From Sphingomonas faeni (lineage in GTDB: Bacteria > Pseudomonadota > Alphaproteobacteria > Sphingomonadales > Sphingomonadaceae), in the NCBI RefSeq assembly GCF_023195535.1, contig NZ_JALPNF010000007.1:62001-126000 (forward strand): a DNA stretch of 64,000 nucleotides, in the 5' to 3' direction. A program made the translations under genes and the position numbers. The notes under the pieces were generated by a model. The model was not told where the DNA came from. It ran no database searches and saw only the letters and a list, made by a program, of their open reading frames with translations. How positions within the stretch are numbered: position 1 is the stretch's first letter; every line of letters starts with the position of its first letter. This document shows positions 8,962 through 16,831 of this stretch, one piece after another.

Positions 8962-9674
8962 TCGGGCCGCGTCGGCGGATAGCGGAGCGACCCCGTCGGA
9001 TCGAGCAGCCGCCCGCGGTCGAGCCGCATCATCTGCGCGCCCGGTATCCGCCCCAGCAAATGGAAGTCGTGCGTCGCGACTACGACGGTCGTCCCCAGCT
9101 TGTTGAGCGATTCGAACAGGTGCAGCAGCCGCTCGGCCATGTCGGGATCGACGTTGCCGGTTGGCTCGTCCGCGACCAGGATCTCTGGCCGCGCGATCAC
9201 CGCGCGCGCGATCGCGACGCGCTGTTGCTCCCCACCCGACAGCGTCGCCGGCCGCGCATCGGCACGCTCGGTCAACCCGACCCAGGCGAGCATCTCACGC
9301 ACCGGCTGCTCGATATCCGCCTCGGGCATGCCCGCCACCCGCAACGGCAGCGCGATATTATCGCAGGTCGACAGATGCGGCACGAGCCGGAAATCCTGGA
9401 ACACCACGCCGATCCGCCGCCGAAATCCGGGCAGCCGGTCGCGCGACAGCACCACCGCATCTTCGCCGAACAGCCGGATGACGCCGCGCGTCGGCCGTTG
9501 CGCGAGGTACAGCAGCTTCAGCAGCGAGGTCTTGCCGGCACCACTCGCACCGGTGAGAAAATAGAACGCACCGCTGCGCAAGGTGAAGCTGACGTCCGAC
9601 AGCGTCTCCGGTCCAGCGTCCGGACCCGTGCCGTAACGAAGCCCGACATTCTCGAATTGGACGATATTCGCCAT
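8958..9674 (-). CDS. ftsE: Cell division ATP-binding protein FtsE
   Basis: A 238-residue ABC ATPase with every motif visible: Walker [11 protein letters not shown]-loop [10 protein letters not shown], signature LSGGEQQRV, Walker [13 protein letters not shown] and the switch histidine in VATHDFHLL. FtsE is identified against other small ABC ATPases by its size, the FQDFRL sequence after Walker A and its coupling to ftsX. The start at 9674 (MANIVQF) is chosen because the family begins with the strand containing the A-loop; an in-frame extension upstream is not coding-like. The leader is shared with the divergent zinc-ribbon gene. Confidence 0.93.
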   Translation of the reverse strand: MANIVQFENVGLRYGTGPDAGPETLSDVSFTLRSGAFYFLTGASGAGKTSLLKLLYLAQRPTRGVIRLFGEDAVVLSRDRLPGFRRRIGVVFQDFRLVPHLSTCDNIALPLRVAGMPEADIEQPVREMLAWVGLTERADARPATLSGGEQQRVAIARAVIARPEILVADEPTGNVDPDMAERLLHLFESLNKLGTTVVVATHDFHLLGRIPGAQMMRLDRGRLLDPTGSLRYPPTRPE

Positions 9675-9838
9675 GACGTGGTTGCGCCCGCTTTCGCCCG
9701 CTTGATGCCCGTGCCAATGCCCGTATCGGCGCTTTCGCATGAAAGCGCGGGCCGCTTCAAGCTTGCCACATCCGTCGGCGGCGTGCTTATTCGGCACGAG
9801 AACGGTCGCGCTCCGGCGGCCGCTGGTGAAGCGTATCC

Positions 9839-10642
9839 ATGATCCTCCAATGTCCCGAGTGCAGCACCCGCTATCTGGTGCCCGACAGCGCGATCGGGAC
9901 CGACGGACGAACCGTGCGCTGCGCCAATTGCCGGCATAGTTGGTTTCAAGCCGCCGCGCCGGTAGTCGAGGGCGCGCTCGACCTGCCCGACCCGACCCCA
10001 CTCGCGCCTGCCGCGCCGCCGCTGGCCCCACTGCCGCGGACACCGATCGCAGAGCCGGCGGAACGATTCGTACCCTTCGCGCCGGCAACGGCCGCACCGG
10101 CGACGCCAGAGCCGATGATTGCGCCCACTTATGCCGCGCCCACTTATGCCGCGCCCACTTATGCCGCGCCGACGTTTCCGCCGGTCACTGAGCAGCCGCC
10201 GTTCCGCCCGCGTCGCAATACCACGCGCCGCTGGACGATCGTGGCCGTGCTCGCCGGGCTGCTGATGCTGATCGCAGCGGGCGCGATCGTGTACCTTGGC
10301 GCGCCGGGCGTCGCGGCAAAGCTCGGTCTCGGGATCGGCAGCGACGAGACGCCGCTGCGCCTGCGCGACAATCCGATCGAACGGCGCGAGCTGGATAACG
10401 GCTCCGAGCTGTTCGCGGTCAGCGGCCAGGTCACCAACCCGTCCAACCAGCGCCAGCGCGTACCCGACATCCGCGCCGAACTCCGCGATGCGCAGGGCCG
10501 GCTGGTCTATAGCTGGACGATCACCCCGCAGCAGCGGACGCTGGCGCCGGGCGGCGCGATCGATTTCAACTCCGCGACGCTGAACGTACCTGCGAACTCG
10601 AAGCGCCTCGAACTGAGTTTTGCCGGCGAGACGACGCGGTAA
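9839..10642 (+). CDS. MJ0042-type zinc-ribbon membrane protein with DUF3426-like C-terminus
   Basis: A 267-residue protein. Residues 1-36 are an MJ0042 zinc ribbon ([12 protein letters not shown]...CANCRHSWF) with two Cys-x2-Cys knuckles. A proline/alanine-rich linker includes three exact APTYA repeats. One membrane helix (about residues 135-160) follows, and the C-terminal beta-rich domain ([22 protein letters not shown]) resembles DUF3426/FxLYD domains. Such proteins are widespread in proteobacteria without a settled function. It is divergent from ftsE, sharing a 164-bp promoter region. Confidence 0.85.
   Translation: MILQCPECSTRYLVPDSAIGTDGRTVRCANCRHSWFQAAAPVVEGALDLPDPTPLAPAAPPLAPLPRTPIAEPAERFVPFAPATAAPATPEPMIAPTYAAPTYAAPTYAAPTFPPVTEQPPFRPRRNTTRRWTIVAVLAGLLMLIAAGAIVYLGAPGVAAKLGLGIGSDETPLRLRDNPIERRELDNGSELFAVSGQVTNPSNQRQRVPDIRAELRDAQGRLVYSWTITPQQRTLAPGGAIDFNSATLNVPANSKRLELSFAGETTR
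10121..10165 (+). repeat. Three 15-bp tandem repeats inside the zinc-ribbon gene
   Basis: The unit GCGCCCACTTATGCC occurs three times without change, followed by a diverged fourth copy to 10180. It encodes APTYA-type pentapeptides in the linker between zinc ribbon and membrane helix. Exact copies suggest recent slippage or length variation. Confidence 0.9.
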
Positions 10643-10650
10643 GTCCTTTG

Positions 10651-10776
10651 TATCCTCCCCCGCCAGGGGGAGGTGGCTGGCACTTGCCAGACGGAGGGGG
10701 AGGAAAGGCGACAAGCGTTGCGCGTTCCTCCCCCTCCGTCACCTGCGGTGCCACCTCCCCCTTACGGAGGAGGATA
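10651..10776. repeat. Intergenic inverted-repeat element, family A (copy 2)
   Basis: Starts TATCCTCCCCCGCCAGGGGG and ends with the inverse CCCCCTTACGGAGGAGGATA. The inner segment TGGCTGGCACTTGCCAG folds on itself, and CCTCCCCCTCCGTCACCTGC continues the right half. It separates the convergent zinc-ribbon and MATE genes and ends 2 bp before the MATE stop codon. Confidence 0.85.
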
Positions 10777-10778
10777 CA

Positions 10779-12143
10779 TCAAGCGCGCCGCAACCGCCGG
10801 CGCACGATCCAGAACCGCCCCCCGTGCAGCACCGCCGCCGTCAGCATCCCGAGCCCCGACGCGTAGACCAGCGCCATCGGCCCCACCCCCGCATGCACCA
10901 TCCACCAGCCCGCCCCGCCGGTGACGACGAAATACGCGACGATGCTGTTCACCCCCGCGACCACCTGATCGCCGAGCGAGCGGAGTGCGTAGACCAGCAC
11001 CACCTGCGCGCCGTCGAACAGGATGAACGGCGCCCACACCGGCAGCATCGCCAGCGCAATGACGTGAGTGGCGGCATCCGACGGAAACGCCGCGACGATC
11101 GGCCCGCGCGCGACGATGAGTACGATTCCACATACACCCAGCGCGAGCATCGACAGCCCGGTCGCGATCAGCGCGCGCGAGATACCGGCCTTCGGCTCTC
11201 CTTCGCCCACCGCATTGCCGACGCGGACGCCACAGGCCGAACCAAGCCCGAGCGCCAGCGCGAACGTGACATTGTGGACCGAGAACACGATCTGGAACGC
11301 ATGCGCGACGTCGTCGCCGAACTGCGTCGACAGCGCGATCAGGATCGAGAAGCCGGCCAGCTCCAGCCCCGACGCGACCGCGGGGACGATCCCGAACACC
11401 GCGAGAGCGGCGATTCCGCCCGGCACCCCGCGCCATGCGGCCGCATCGATTCGTCGAACGCCGCGCTCCTTCGCCCACGGTAAAGTCAGCGCGGCGGCGA
11501 TCATCCCGACCGCGCCGAGACCCGACGCGATCGCCGTGGCGGTCGCTGCCCCGACCGCGCCCATCGCCGGCAAGCCGAGATGCCCGCCCGACATCGCCCA
11601 GGCCAGCACCGCGTTGAGCGGCAGGATCGACAGGTTGACCACCGCGACGCGCCGCGGTCGGCTGACGCCTTCCAGGAAAAAGCTGGCGGCGACGATCATC
11701 AATTGCGGCGGATAGGTGAAGGCCATGACGCGCACGACCCGCCCCGCCGGCTCGACCAGTGCCGGCGCGACGCCGATCCCGGCGAGCATAGGATCCGCGA
11801 ACACGAACATGACGCCGCCGACGACGAGCCCAAGCAACAGCCCGAGTACCAGCCCCTCGCGCAGCACCTGTCCGGTCCGCGGCAGATCGCCCGCCCCGTC
11901 GGCACGCGCGGTATGGACCAGCACGCCCGACAGCCATGCGAGCCCGGTGACGATCGCGATGAACGTCAGCGATCGGCTCGCCCCCAGCGCCGCCACCTCG
12001 TGCGCGCCGACCAGCCCGACCACGATCACGTCGGTGACGTGCAGGATCGTCCAGTTGAGGCTGGTCAGCATCACCGGCCACGCCAGCGCGAGAACGCGCC
12101 GCGTTTCGGCTCTGGTATCGGTCGAAAAAAGGAAGCGGGGCAT
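10779..12143 (-). CDS. MATE family multidrug efflux transporter
   Basis: About 454 residues with twelve predicted membrane spans arranged as two halves, as in NorM/MATE cation-drug antiporters. Family stretches include PVMLTSLNWTILHVTDVIVV in the first helix region and VRVGNAVGEG after helix seven, the MATE signature. It should export organic cations or drugs in exchange for Na+ or H+. The start at 12143 (MPRFLF) has GGAA a suitable distance upstream; an in-frame ATG at 12197 would add 18 charged residues. The 3' end abuts a family A repeat. Confidence 0.88.
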   Translation of the reverse strand: MPRFLFSTDTRAETRRVLALAWPVMLTSLNWTILHVTDVIVVGLVGAHEVAALGASRSLTFIAIVTGLAWLSGVLVHTARADGAGDLPRTGQVLREGLVLGLLLGLVVGGVMFVFADPMLAGIGVAPALVEPAGRVVRVMAFTYPPQLMIVAASFFLEGVSRPRRVAVVNLSILPLNAVLAWAMSGGHLGLPAMGAVGAATATAIASGLGAVGMIAAALTLPWAKERGVRRIDAAAWRGVPGGIAALAVFGIVPAVASGLELAGFSILIALSTQFGDDVAHAFQIVFSVHNVTFALALGLGSACGVRVGNAVGEGEPKAGISRALIATGLSMLALGVCGIVLIVARGPIVAAFPSDAATHVIALAMLPVWAPFILFDGAQVVLVYALRSLGDQVVAGVNSIVAYFVVTGGAGWWMVHAGVGPMALVYASGLGMLTAAVLHGGRFWIVRRRLRRA

Positions 12144-12255
12144 CGTTTCCGGTACCGGACGAACGCTTTTTCGCAAAGGCCGTTGCGTAGCGTTCAAACC
12201 CTTGCTAGTGGCGCTCGCCTACCAGATGCCGGGTCCGCCCGGTGATGTTTCATGG

Positions 12256-12342
12256 GCGGCCATGGCGGAACTGGTAGACGCGCAACGTTGAGGTCGTTGT
12301 GGGCGAAAGCCCGTGGAAGTTCGAGTCTTCTTGGCCGCACCA
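12256..12342 (+). tRNA. tRNA-Leu (anticodon GAG)
   Basis: An 87-nt type II tRNA with encoded CCA. The acceptor stem pairs GCGGCCA with TGGCCGC. The anticodon stem CAACG/CGTTG encloses the loop TTGAGGT, giving anticodon GAG (codons CUC/CUU). The long variable arm TGGGCGAAAGCCCGT is typical of tRNA-Leu and the T-loop TTCGAGT is intact. The downstream flank has no integrase and no visible direct repeat of the tRNA 3' end. Confidence 0.95.
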
Positions 12343-12432
12343 TTTTCCCGATAGAGTGAACCACCCCTTCGAGGGCCCCCATTCGGTGGCTACTCTTGCC
12401 ACGCTTGTGCGTTGGCCGCGTGGAGGAATTGC

Positions 12433-12585
12433 ATGAGTTCGATCGACGACACGATCATCGAAACGCCCGAGGGCCCGATGACGTTTGCGCAGTGGAAGAA
12501 GAAGAACCCGGTCCAGCTGCCCTCGCGCCGCACCAAGGGCAAGAAGCTGCCGAACAAGGTGAAGCTAACCACCGACGAGAAATAG
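12433..12585 (+). CDS. Small basic hypothetical protein (50 residues)
   Basis: A short reading frame beginning ATGAGTTCG with a clear ribosome site, GGAGG, 6 bp upstream, and ending in TAG. The product has an acidic N-terminus (MSSIDDTIIETPEG), then a Lys/Arg-rich half with WKKKNPVQLPSRRTKGKK. No family is recognised. The strong ribosome site, sensible codon use and the charge pattern support it as a real gene. The basic tail could bind nucleic acid, but nothing in the sequence proves that. It lies alone 90 bp after tRNA-Leu, before a family A repeat. Confidence 0.65.
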   Translation: MSSIDDTIIETPEGPMTFAQWKKKNPVQLPSRRTKGKKLPNKVKLTTDEK

Positions 12586-12613
12586 GCGGCGACGAGAACT
12601 AAGCGGCAACCTG

Positions 12614-12728
12614 AAATCCTCCCGGTGGCGCCGGAGGCGACGGAGGGGGATGCAGGAAAAACCCTGCTCCGTGTCCTCCCCCTCCGTCTGGCAAGTGGCA
12701 GCCACCTCCCCCTGGCGGGGGAGGATTT
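12614..12728. repeat. Intergenic inverted-repeat element, family A (copy 3, diverged)
   Basis: Ends AAATCCTCCC and GGGGGAGGATTT are inverted. The right part reads CCTCCGTCTGGCAAGTGGCA then GCCACCTCCCCCTGGCGGGG, the reverse-oriented version of copies at 10651 and 54928. The left arm is shortened and altered compared with the other copies. Confidence 0.8.
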
Positions 12729-12733
12729 CATGA

Positions 12734-12985
12734 TCAATGCTCTTGCGAGCTCCCCGCCCCCTGCCTCGCCCGGAGTATTCGCGCCTGAAACTTCACCCGC
12801 TGCCAGAACGTCGCGTCGTCCAGCCGCCATTGCCGGATCGCCTGTGTCGCCAGCGTCTCGATCAGGGCCTCGCTGGCCGCCGGGTCCTGCGCTGCGAATG
12901 CCCGCGCGAGATCCTCGACGCACGGACCGTGATCGGTGAAGTCGCGCGGCAGCGGCATGGGGATGGGCTCGTTCGGCATCGGCAT
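12734..12985 (-). CDS. Small hypothetical protein (83 residues)
   Basis: Starts at ATG 12985 (MPMPNEPIPMP) behind a GGGAGAG ribosome site, and ends 6 bp from a family A repeat. The N-terminal third is proline/methionine-rich; the rest (VEDLARAFAAQDPAASEALIETLATQAIRQWRL and so on) is predicted to be helical and amphipathic. No family is recognised. The frame stays open far upstream, where the sequence also looks protein-coding, so the gene may be the surviving 3' part of a longer decayed gene rather than an independent one. Confidence 0.5.
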   Translation of the reverse strand: MPMPNEPIPMPLPRDFTDHGPCVEDLARAFAAQDPAASEALIETLATQAIRQWRLDDATFWQRVKFQARILRARQGAGSSQEH

Positions 12986-13019
12986 ATCTCTCTCCCTGTG
13001 GTTATCGCTGCTCACCGAG

Positions 13020-13614
13020 ACGCGCGTGCGTAGCGCTACCCCGCACCAGGCTAGGCTGGTCCGGTCGACCTTCGGCCGCATCGCCACGTCCGGCCCCTGC
13101 CGCGTGTCGCGGTCGTCCTGAAAATCGCGGTCGGCCGCGGTCCGCGTACCCGCGTCTTCGAACGGCTGCTGGTGCGACGCCACGGCCGTCAGGCTCAGCC
13201 GAACGGTCAGCCGGACACGGGCGTCGAGCCCGAAATTGCGCGTCCGCGCTTCGGCCGGGTTCTGCTGGCCCACGCCGAACGCGGTATCCTGCTGGCGGGC
13301 ATAGGCCAGCAGGTCGAGCTTTTCGCCGTAATGATAAAGGGAACGACACCGCTGGCGATGGCACCAATCGGGCCGACGATCGCGTCGCCGCCACCGTCGC
13401 AGACTGCGACACATCCGGTGCCGGTGGTGCCCGATCCGACCAGCGCACGAGCCGTTACCTGAAGAGCCGCATTGACGGTGGGCTGGTCCGCCGTCTCGGC
13501 CAAAATGGCGAGGGCTGTGATCGACTGGCGCGGCACCAGCGGCGGGACTCTGTTGTCCGCATGGATCGTAGCGAACGCCGCCAGCGCTCGGCATGCTCCA
13601 TCCCAAGGCGACAT
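13020..13614 (-). pseudogene. Possible decayed gene with a frame change
   Basis: On the minus strand, one frame from 13614 gives a plausible protein up to GAIASGVVPF near 13330. Just after this the coding character seems to move to another frame, which reads GEKLDLLAYARQQDTAFG, AEARTRNFGLDARVRL and TAVASHQQPFED. The second part has alternating polar/non-polar residues like outer-membrane beta strands. No intact gene spans both parts and no ATG with a good ribosome site heads it. This is read as a degraded coding region, possibly of a surface protein; the identity is a guess. From 13615 to 13797 nothing clear is seen. Confidence 0.3.
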
Positions 13615-13797
13615 TCGATTGCAATTTGCCCCCCAAATTTCGTTGAGGATCAGATCGGGTATTTCGTCTTAATCAAATGCTACAAACTCGTATCGGTCTG
13701 CTTTTCTGCCAATTACGCACTAGCCCGCAATAGATCGGTTATATCGTCGCCGATCGGACCGAAATGCTTGGTATCTTACGATGCCGAATGTCGCGTG

Positions 13798-14259
13798 TCA
13801 GTGTCGCCGAAGCGCACGAAGATAGCTGCGCATGGCCTGATCGCCGCTATGACTCAGCGAGATTTCTACGCGTCGTCGATCGGTCGGGTCGATCACGCGA
13901 TCGATGAGCTTGAGTTTGTACAGATGCTCGATCCAGCGCTGCGACGTCGTGACCGGCGCGTCGGACATGCTGACCAGCGCTTTGATGTTCATCGGCAGAC
14001 GTTCGTCGCGTGACGCGAACAGCGCGAGCAGCATGTCCCAGGCTGGTTCGTGAAACAGTTCCGCGGGGAGGAAGCGGCGCCGCATCCGCCGTTCTGCGAG
14101 TATCTCCTCGGCCTGTGCTACGAGTTCGGCTTCGCTCGGTTCGGCACCAGCCACCACGGGATCGGCAGCGTGGGCGACGCGTCCATTGAATTCCTCCGCA
14201 ACCGCCGAAAGCTTGGCGGTCAGGTCCTTGATCAAATCGACTACCGACTCGTTCTTCAC
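13798..14259 (-). CDS. Winged-helix (MarR-like) transcriptional regulator
   Basis: A 153-residue protein starting at GTG 14259, chosen because AAGGGAG lies about 8 bp upstream. The N-terminal third is helical and charged. The C-terminal part carries a winged helix: PAWDMLLALFASRDERLP, then a recognition region MSDAPVTTSQRWIEHLYKLK, and the wing VIDPTDRRRVEISLS, a MarR-like DRR pattern. It should bind DNA as a dimer. Several sphingomonads have similar orphan regulators. Its 5' region is AT-rich for this genome and shared with a divergent small gene, a likely target. Confidence 0.78.
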   Translation of the reverse strand: MKNESVVDLIKDLTAKLSAVAEEFNGRVAHAADPVVAGAEPSEAELVAQAEEILAERRMRRRFLPAELFHEPAWDMLLALFASRDERLPMNIKALVSMSDAPVTTSQRWIEHLYKLKLIDRVIDPTDRRRVEISLSHSGDQAMRSYLRALRRH

Positions 14260-14665
14260 CAAACACTCCCTTTGTCCGTTTCCGACGCAAAAATCCGATC
14301 CTTGGATCCGAGCCACCGAACGGGGCGCACATCGATACCGATCGGCTCTAGGGTGCGCCCAAGACCAGACCCCACGCGAAAACACTTCACTGAACATGAC
14401 AGGATTGGCGGCAGTTTCCATGCAAAAATGGTCTATTTTTGTAATAACTCGTCACAATGGAGCAATTGGACCATCGCGACCGGGAAAATCCACACCATTC
14501 CGGTTTTGATGACTGCAAACGCGCAAACCATTGTGGTTTAGTTTGTCTTAATTTGACGCAACATGTCCGCTTCCAGACCATCAATACTATGGTATACCTT
14601 TTTACCTGTCGCCGTATGCAGTGCAAAATTTCCGCTCTGGAGGCGTCAGCTTGCGAAAGGACCTA
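14260..14665. promoter_or_regulatory. AT-rich divergent intergenic region with inverted repeat
   Basis: About 400 bp without a gene between the divergent winged-helix regulator and a 52-residue protein. It is visibly richer in A and T than its surroundings (14400-14600). An inverted repeat AAACCA-TTG-TGGTTT is at 14525-14539 and could be an operator. No sure promoter boxes were identified. Confidence 0.35.
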
Positions 14666-14824
14666 ATGATGGCCGCGACACGGATATACGCGCTGCTGCA
14701 AGAGGCATGCGCTGCACTGGAGATGTCGGAGGATCATGCGATCGCCGCCTATGTCGGTTTCGCGATGGCGCTGGTCGAGGAAAAATATGGGGTCGGACAC
14801 GACCATCTCGAAAGCGTGGGCTGA
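14666..14824 (+). CDS. Small hypothetical protein (52 residues)
   Basis: Starts ATGATGGCC with GAAAGGA 5 bp upstream, which decides this start over an upstream in-frame ATG. The product is almost entirely helical: RIYALLQEACAALEMSEDHA, then AIAAYVGFAMALVEEKYGV. The pattern suggests a two-helix soluble protein rather than a membrane peptide. No family is recognised. It is divergent from the winged-helix regulator and precedes the type III polyketide synthase by 200 bp, so it could be regulated by the former. Confidence 0.6.
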   Translation: MMAATRIYALLQEACAALEMSEDHAIAAYVGFAMALVEEKYGVGHDHLESVG

Positions 14825-15023
14825 CGGCTATCCTAGATAGCGCCTCGTAGCGACAGCACCGGGGAGGTCATGCCGATGGCAGACCATGAACCTGTATTTT
14901 ATCCTGTCGCCGGACCTTATTTCGGGGCAGCATGCGGATTGTTGATCGCCGCGACGTCTATATTCGTTGACCGTGCGTTACGTGATCGAGTCGCGTGTCA
15001 TCGCACGCGTACGAAAGGACGTC

Positions 15024-16154
15024 GTGCCCGCTTCCATGCCTGCTACTCTGCCCGTAGGTCCCGCTGCATATTTGCCCACCGCGTATATGCCCGTTGCGTA
15101 TCTGAATGCGGTCGGGACGGCCGTTCCCGATCATGACATCCACACCGCGTTCATCGCCTGGGCGCGCGCACGGACCGATGCACGATCGACCAAAGTATTC
15201 GATCGGATGGCGTCGCGGTCGGGCATCGCGCATCGCTGGTCGGTGTTGCCGCCGACCGCGGACGGGGGCTCGCCGGTCGACGATGCCGGCTTCTACGCCG
15301 CCGAGCCGCATCCCGGCACCGCGGCGCGGATGACGCTTTATGCCGAACACGCGCCCGACTTGGCGATCCGCGCGATCACCGCGTTGCGCGCGAAGGTCGC
15401 GGTCGAGGGGATCACGCATCTGGTGGTGGCGAGCTGCACCGGGTTCGTCGCGCCGGGTATCGACCAGATCATCGCGCGACGGCTCGGCCTGTCGTCCAGC
15501 GTCGAGCGACTGCTGATCGGCTTCATGGGGTGTTACGCCGCGGTCGTCGCGCTGCGCAGCGCGCGCCACATCGTCCGATCCGAGCCCAAGGCGCGCGTCC
15601 TGGTCGTCACGGTCGAGCTCTCGACGCTGCATCTCCAGCCCGCCAACGAGATCGAGCCGTTGCTGGCGATGCTCCAGTTCGGCGACGGCGCCGCCGCCGC
15701 GCTGGTCACGGCCGAGGCGACCGGGCTCGAACTCGGTACGCCATTCGCGGCGGCGCTACCCGAAACCGAGGCGCTGATCCGCTGGGACGTCACCGATGCG
15801 GGCTTTGCGATGCACCTGTCCGGCGAAGTGCCCGCGCGGATCGCCACGGCATTGGCGGATACCGAGTTTCGCGCGATCGTTAGCGATGGCCAGCCGCCGG
15901 AGACGATCGACGGCTGGGCGGTGCATGCCGGCGGCCGATCGATCCTCGACGCGGTCGAGCATGCGATGCAGCTGAAACCGGCGGCGCTGGCAGCGTCGCG
16001 GCAGGTGCTGGCGGACAACGGCAACATGTCGTCGGCGACGTTGATGTTCGTGTTCGAGCGCCTGCTCGCCGGGCCGCCGATCGCGCACGGCGTCGCGCTC
16101 GCGTTCGGGCCGGGGCTGGCGGCGGAGGGCTTCGGGTTCCGAAGCGCGCCATGA
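15024..16154 (+). CDS. Type III polyketide synthase (chalcone synthase family)
   Basis: A 376-residue homodimeric ketosynthase-type enzyme. The triad is visible: Cys138 in VVASCTGFVAPGID, His301 in AVHAGGRS and Asn334 in GNMSSAT. It condenses malonyl-CoA onto an acyl-CoA starter without an acyl carrier protein; bacterial members often make alkylresorcinols, alkylpyrones or related phenolics. The GTG at 15024 is preferred because GAAAGGA precedes it by 4-5 bp; the in-frame ATG at 15036 is the alternative. The stop overlaps the methyltransferase start (ATGA). With that gene and the flavoprotein it forms a set like srsABC of Streptomyces, which makes phenolic lipid quinones. Starter and product cannot be predicted here. 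Confidence 0.9.
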   Translation: MPASMPATLPVGPAAYLPTAYMPVAYLNAVGTAVPDHDIHTAFIAWARARTDARSTKVFDRMASRSGIAHRWSVLPPTADGGSPVDDAGFYAAEPHPGTAARMTLYAEHAPDLAIRAITALRAKVAVEGITHLVVASCTGFVAPGIDQIIARRLGLSSSVERLLIGFMGCYAAVVALRSARHIVRSEPKARVLVVTVELSTLHLQPANEIEPLLAMLQFGDGAAAALVTAEATGLELGTPFAAALPETEALIRWDVTDAGFAMHLSGEVPARIATALADTEFRAIVSDGQPPETIDGWAVHAGGRSILDAVEHAMQLKPAALAASRQVLADNGNMSSATLMFVFERLLAGPPIAHGVALAFGPGLAAEGFGFRSAP

Positions 16155-16831
16155 GCCTAGCCATCCGCAGCGAGGCCGAGGAGCTGATGGACGCCGACGA
16201 CCTCGATGCGGCGACCTATGCGGACGTGGTCGGCGATCTCGCCACCGTCAACACGGTGACGATGGCGCGCCGCCCGACGCTCGATTTTCTGGCGCGCGCG
16301 ACTGCCGGGCGGACACGCTTCCGGCTGCTCGACGTAGGCTTTGGCGACGGCGACATGCTGCGGCGGATCGCGCGCTGGGCCGAGGCAAACGGCATCGAGG
16401 CGGAGCTGGTCGGCGTCGATCTCAACCCGCGCAGCGAACAGGCGGCGCGGGCGCATGGCGGCGACATCCGTTACGTCACCGGCGATTATGCCGATCTTGC
16501 CCAGGAGCCCTGGGACGCGATCGTCAGCAGTCTCGTCGCGCATCACATGACCCATGACCAGCTCGTGGCGTTCCTGCGTTTCATGGAGGCGCACGCAAGC
16601 GCCGGGTGGTTCGTCAACGACCTCCATCGTCACGGGTTCGCTCATTGGGGCTTCCCCGTGCTCGCGACCCTGGCGCGCTGGCACCCGATCGTCCGACACG
16701 ACGGCACGCTGTCGATCGCGCGCAGCTATCGCCCCAACGAATGGCCGCCCTTGCTCGCCGAGGCTGGCATCACCCAGGCGAAGGTCCGCCGCGTCTTCCC
16801 GTTCCGGTTATGCGTCGAACGCCTGCGCTGA
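16151..16831 (+). CDS. SAM-dependent methyltransferase of the type III PKS cluster
   Basis: A 226-residue class I methyltransferase. The SAM-binding glycine motif LLDVGFGDGDML is near residues 57-68, with the acidic ribose ligand in VGVDLNPRS and a post-motif segment WDAIVSSLVAHHM. It starts as ATGA with the polyketide synthase stop and overlaps the following flavoprotein gene by 22 bp, so all three are made together. It probably methylates the polyketide product (ring carbon or hydroxyl). C- versus O-methylation cannot be told from sequence. Confidence 0.87.
   Translation: MSLAIRSEAEELMDADDLDAATYADVVGDLATVNTVTMARRPTLDFLARATAGRTRFRLLDVGFGDGDMLRRIARWAEANGIEAELVGVDLNPRSEQAARAHGGDIRYVTGDYADLAQEPWDAIVSSLVAHHMTHDQLVAFLRFMEAHASAGWFVNDLHRHGFAHWGFPVLATLARWHPIVRHDGTLSIARSYRPNEWPPLLAEAGITQAKVRRVFPFRLCVERLR

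Noticed and set aside
12256..14824. Integrative element at tRNA-Leu
   Set aside because: No integrase, no relaxase and no repeat of the tRNA 3' end in the following 2.5 kb. Only an irregular patch is claimed.
14870..15136. Small gene starting with a GGGGAGG ribosome site before the PKS
   Set aside because: A plausible start (MADHEPVF) and one membrane-like stretch exist, but the frame overlaps the PKS 5' end by over 100 bp with Arg-rich, non-coding character. It may be a remnant.
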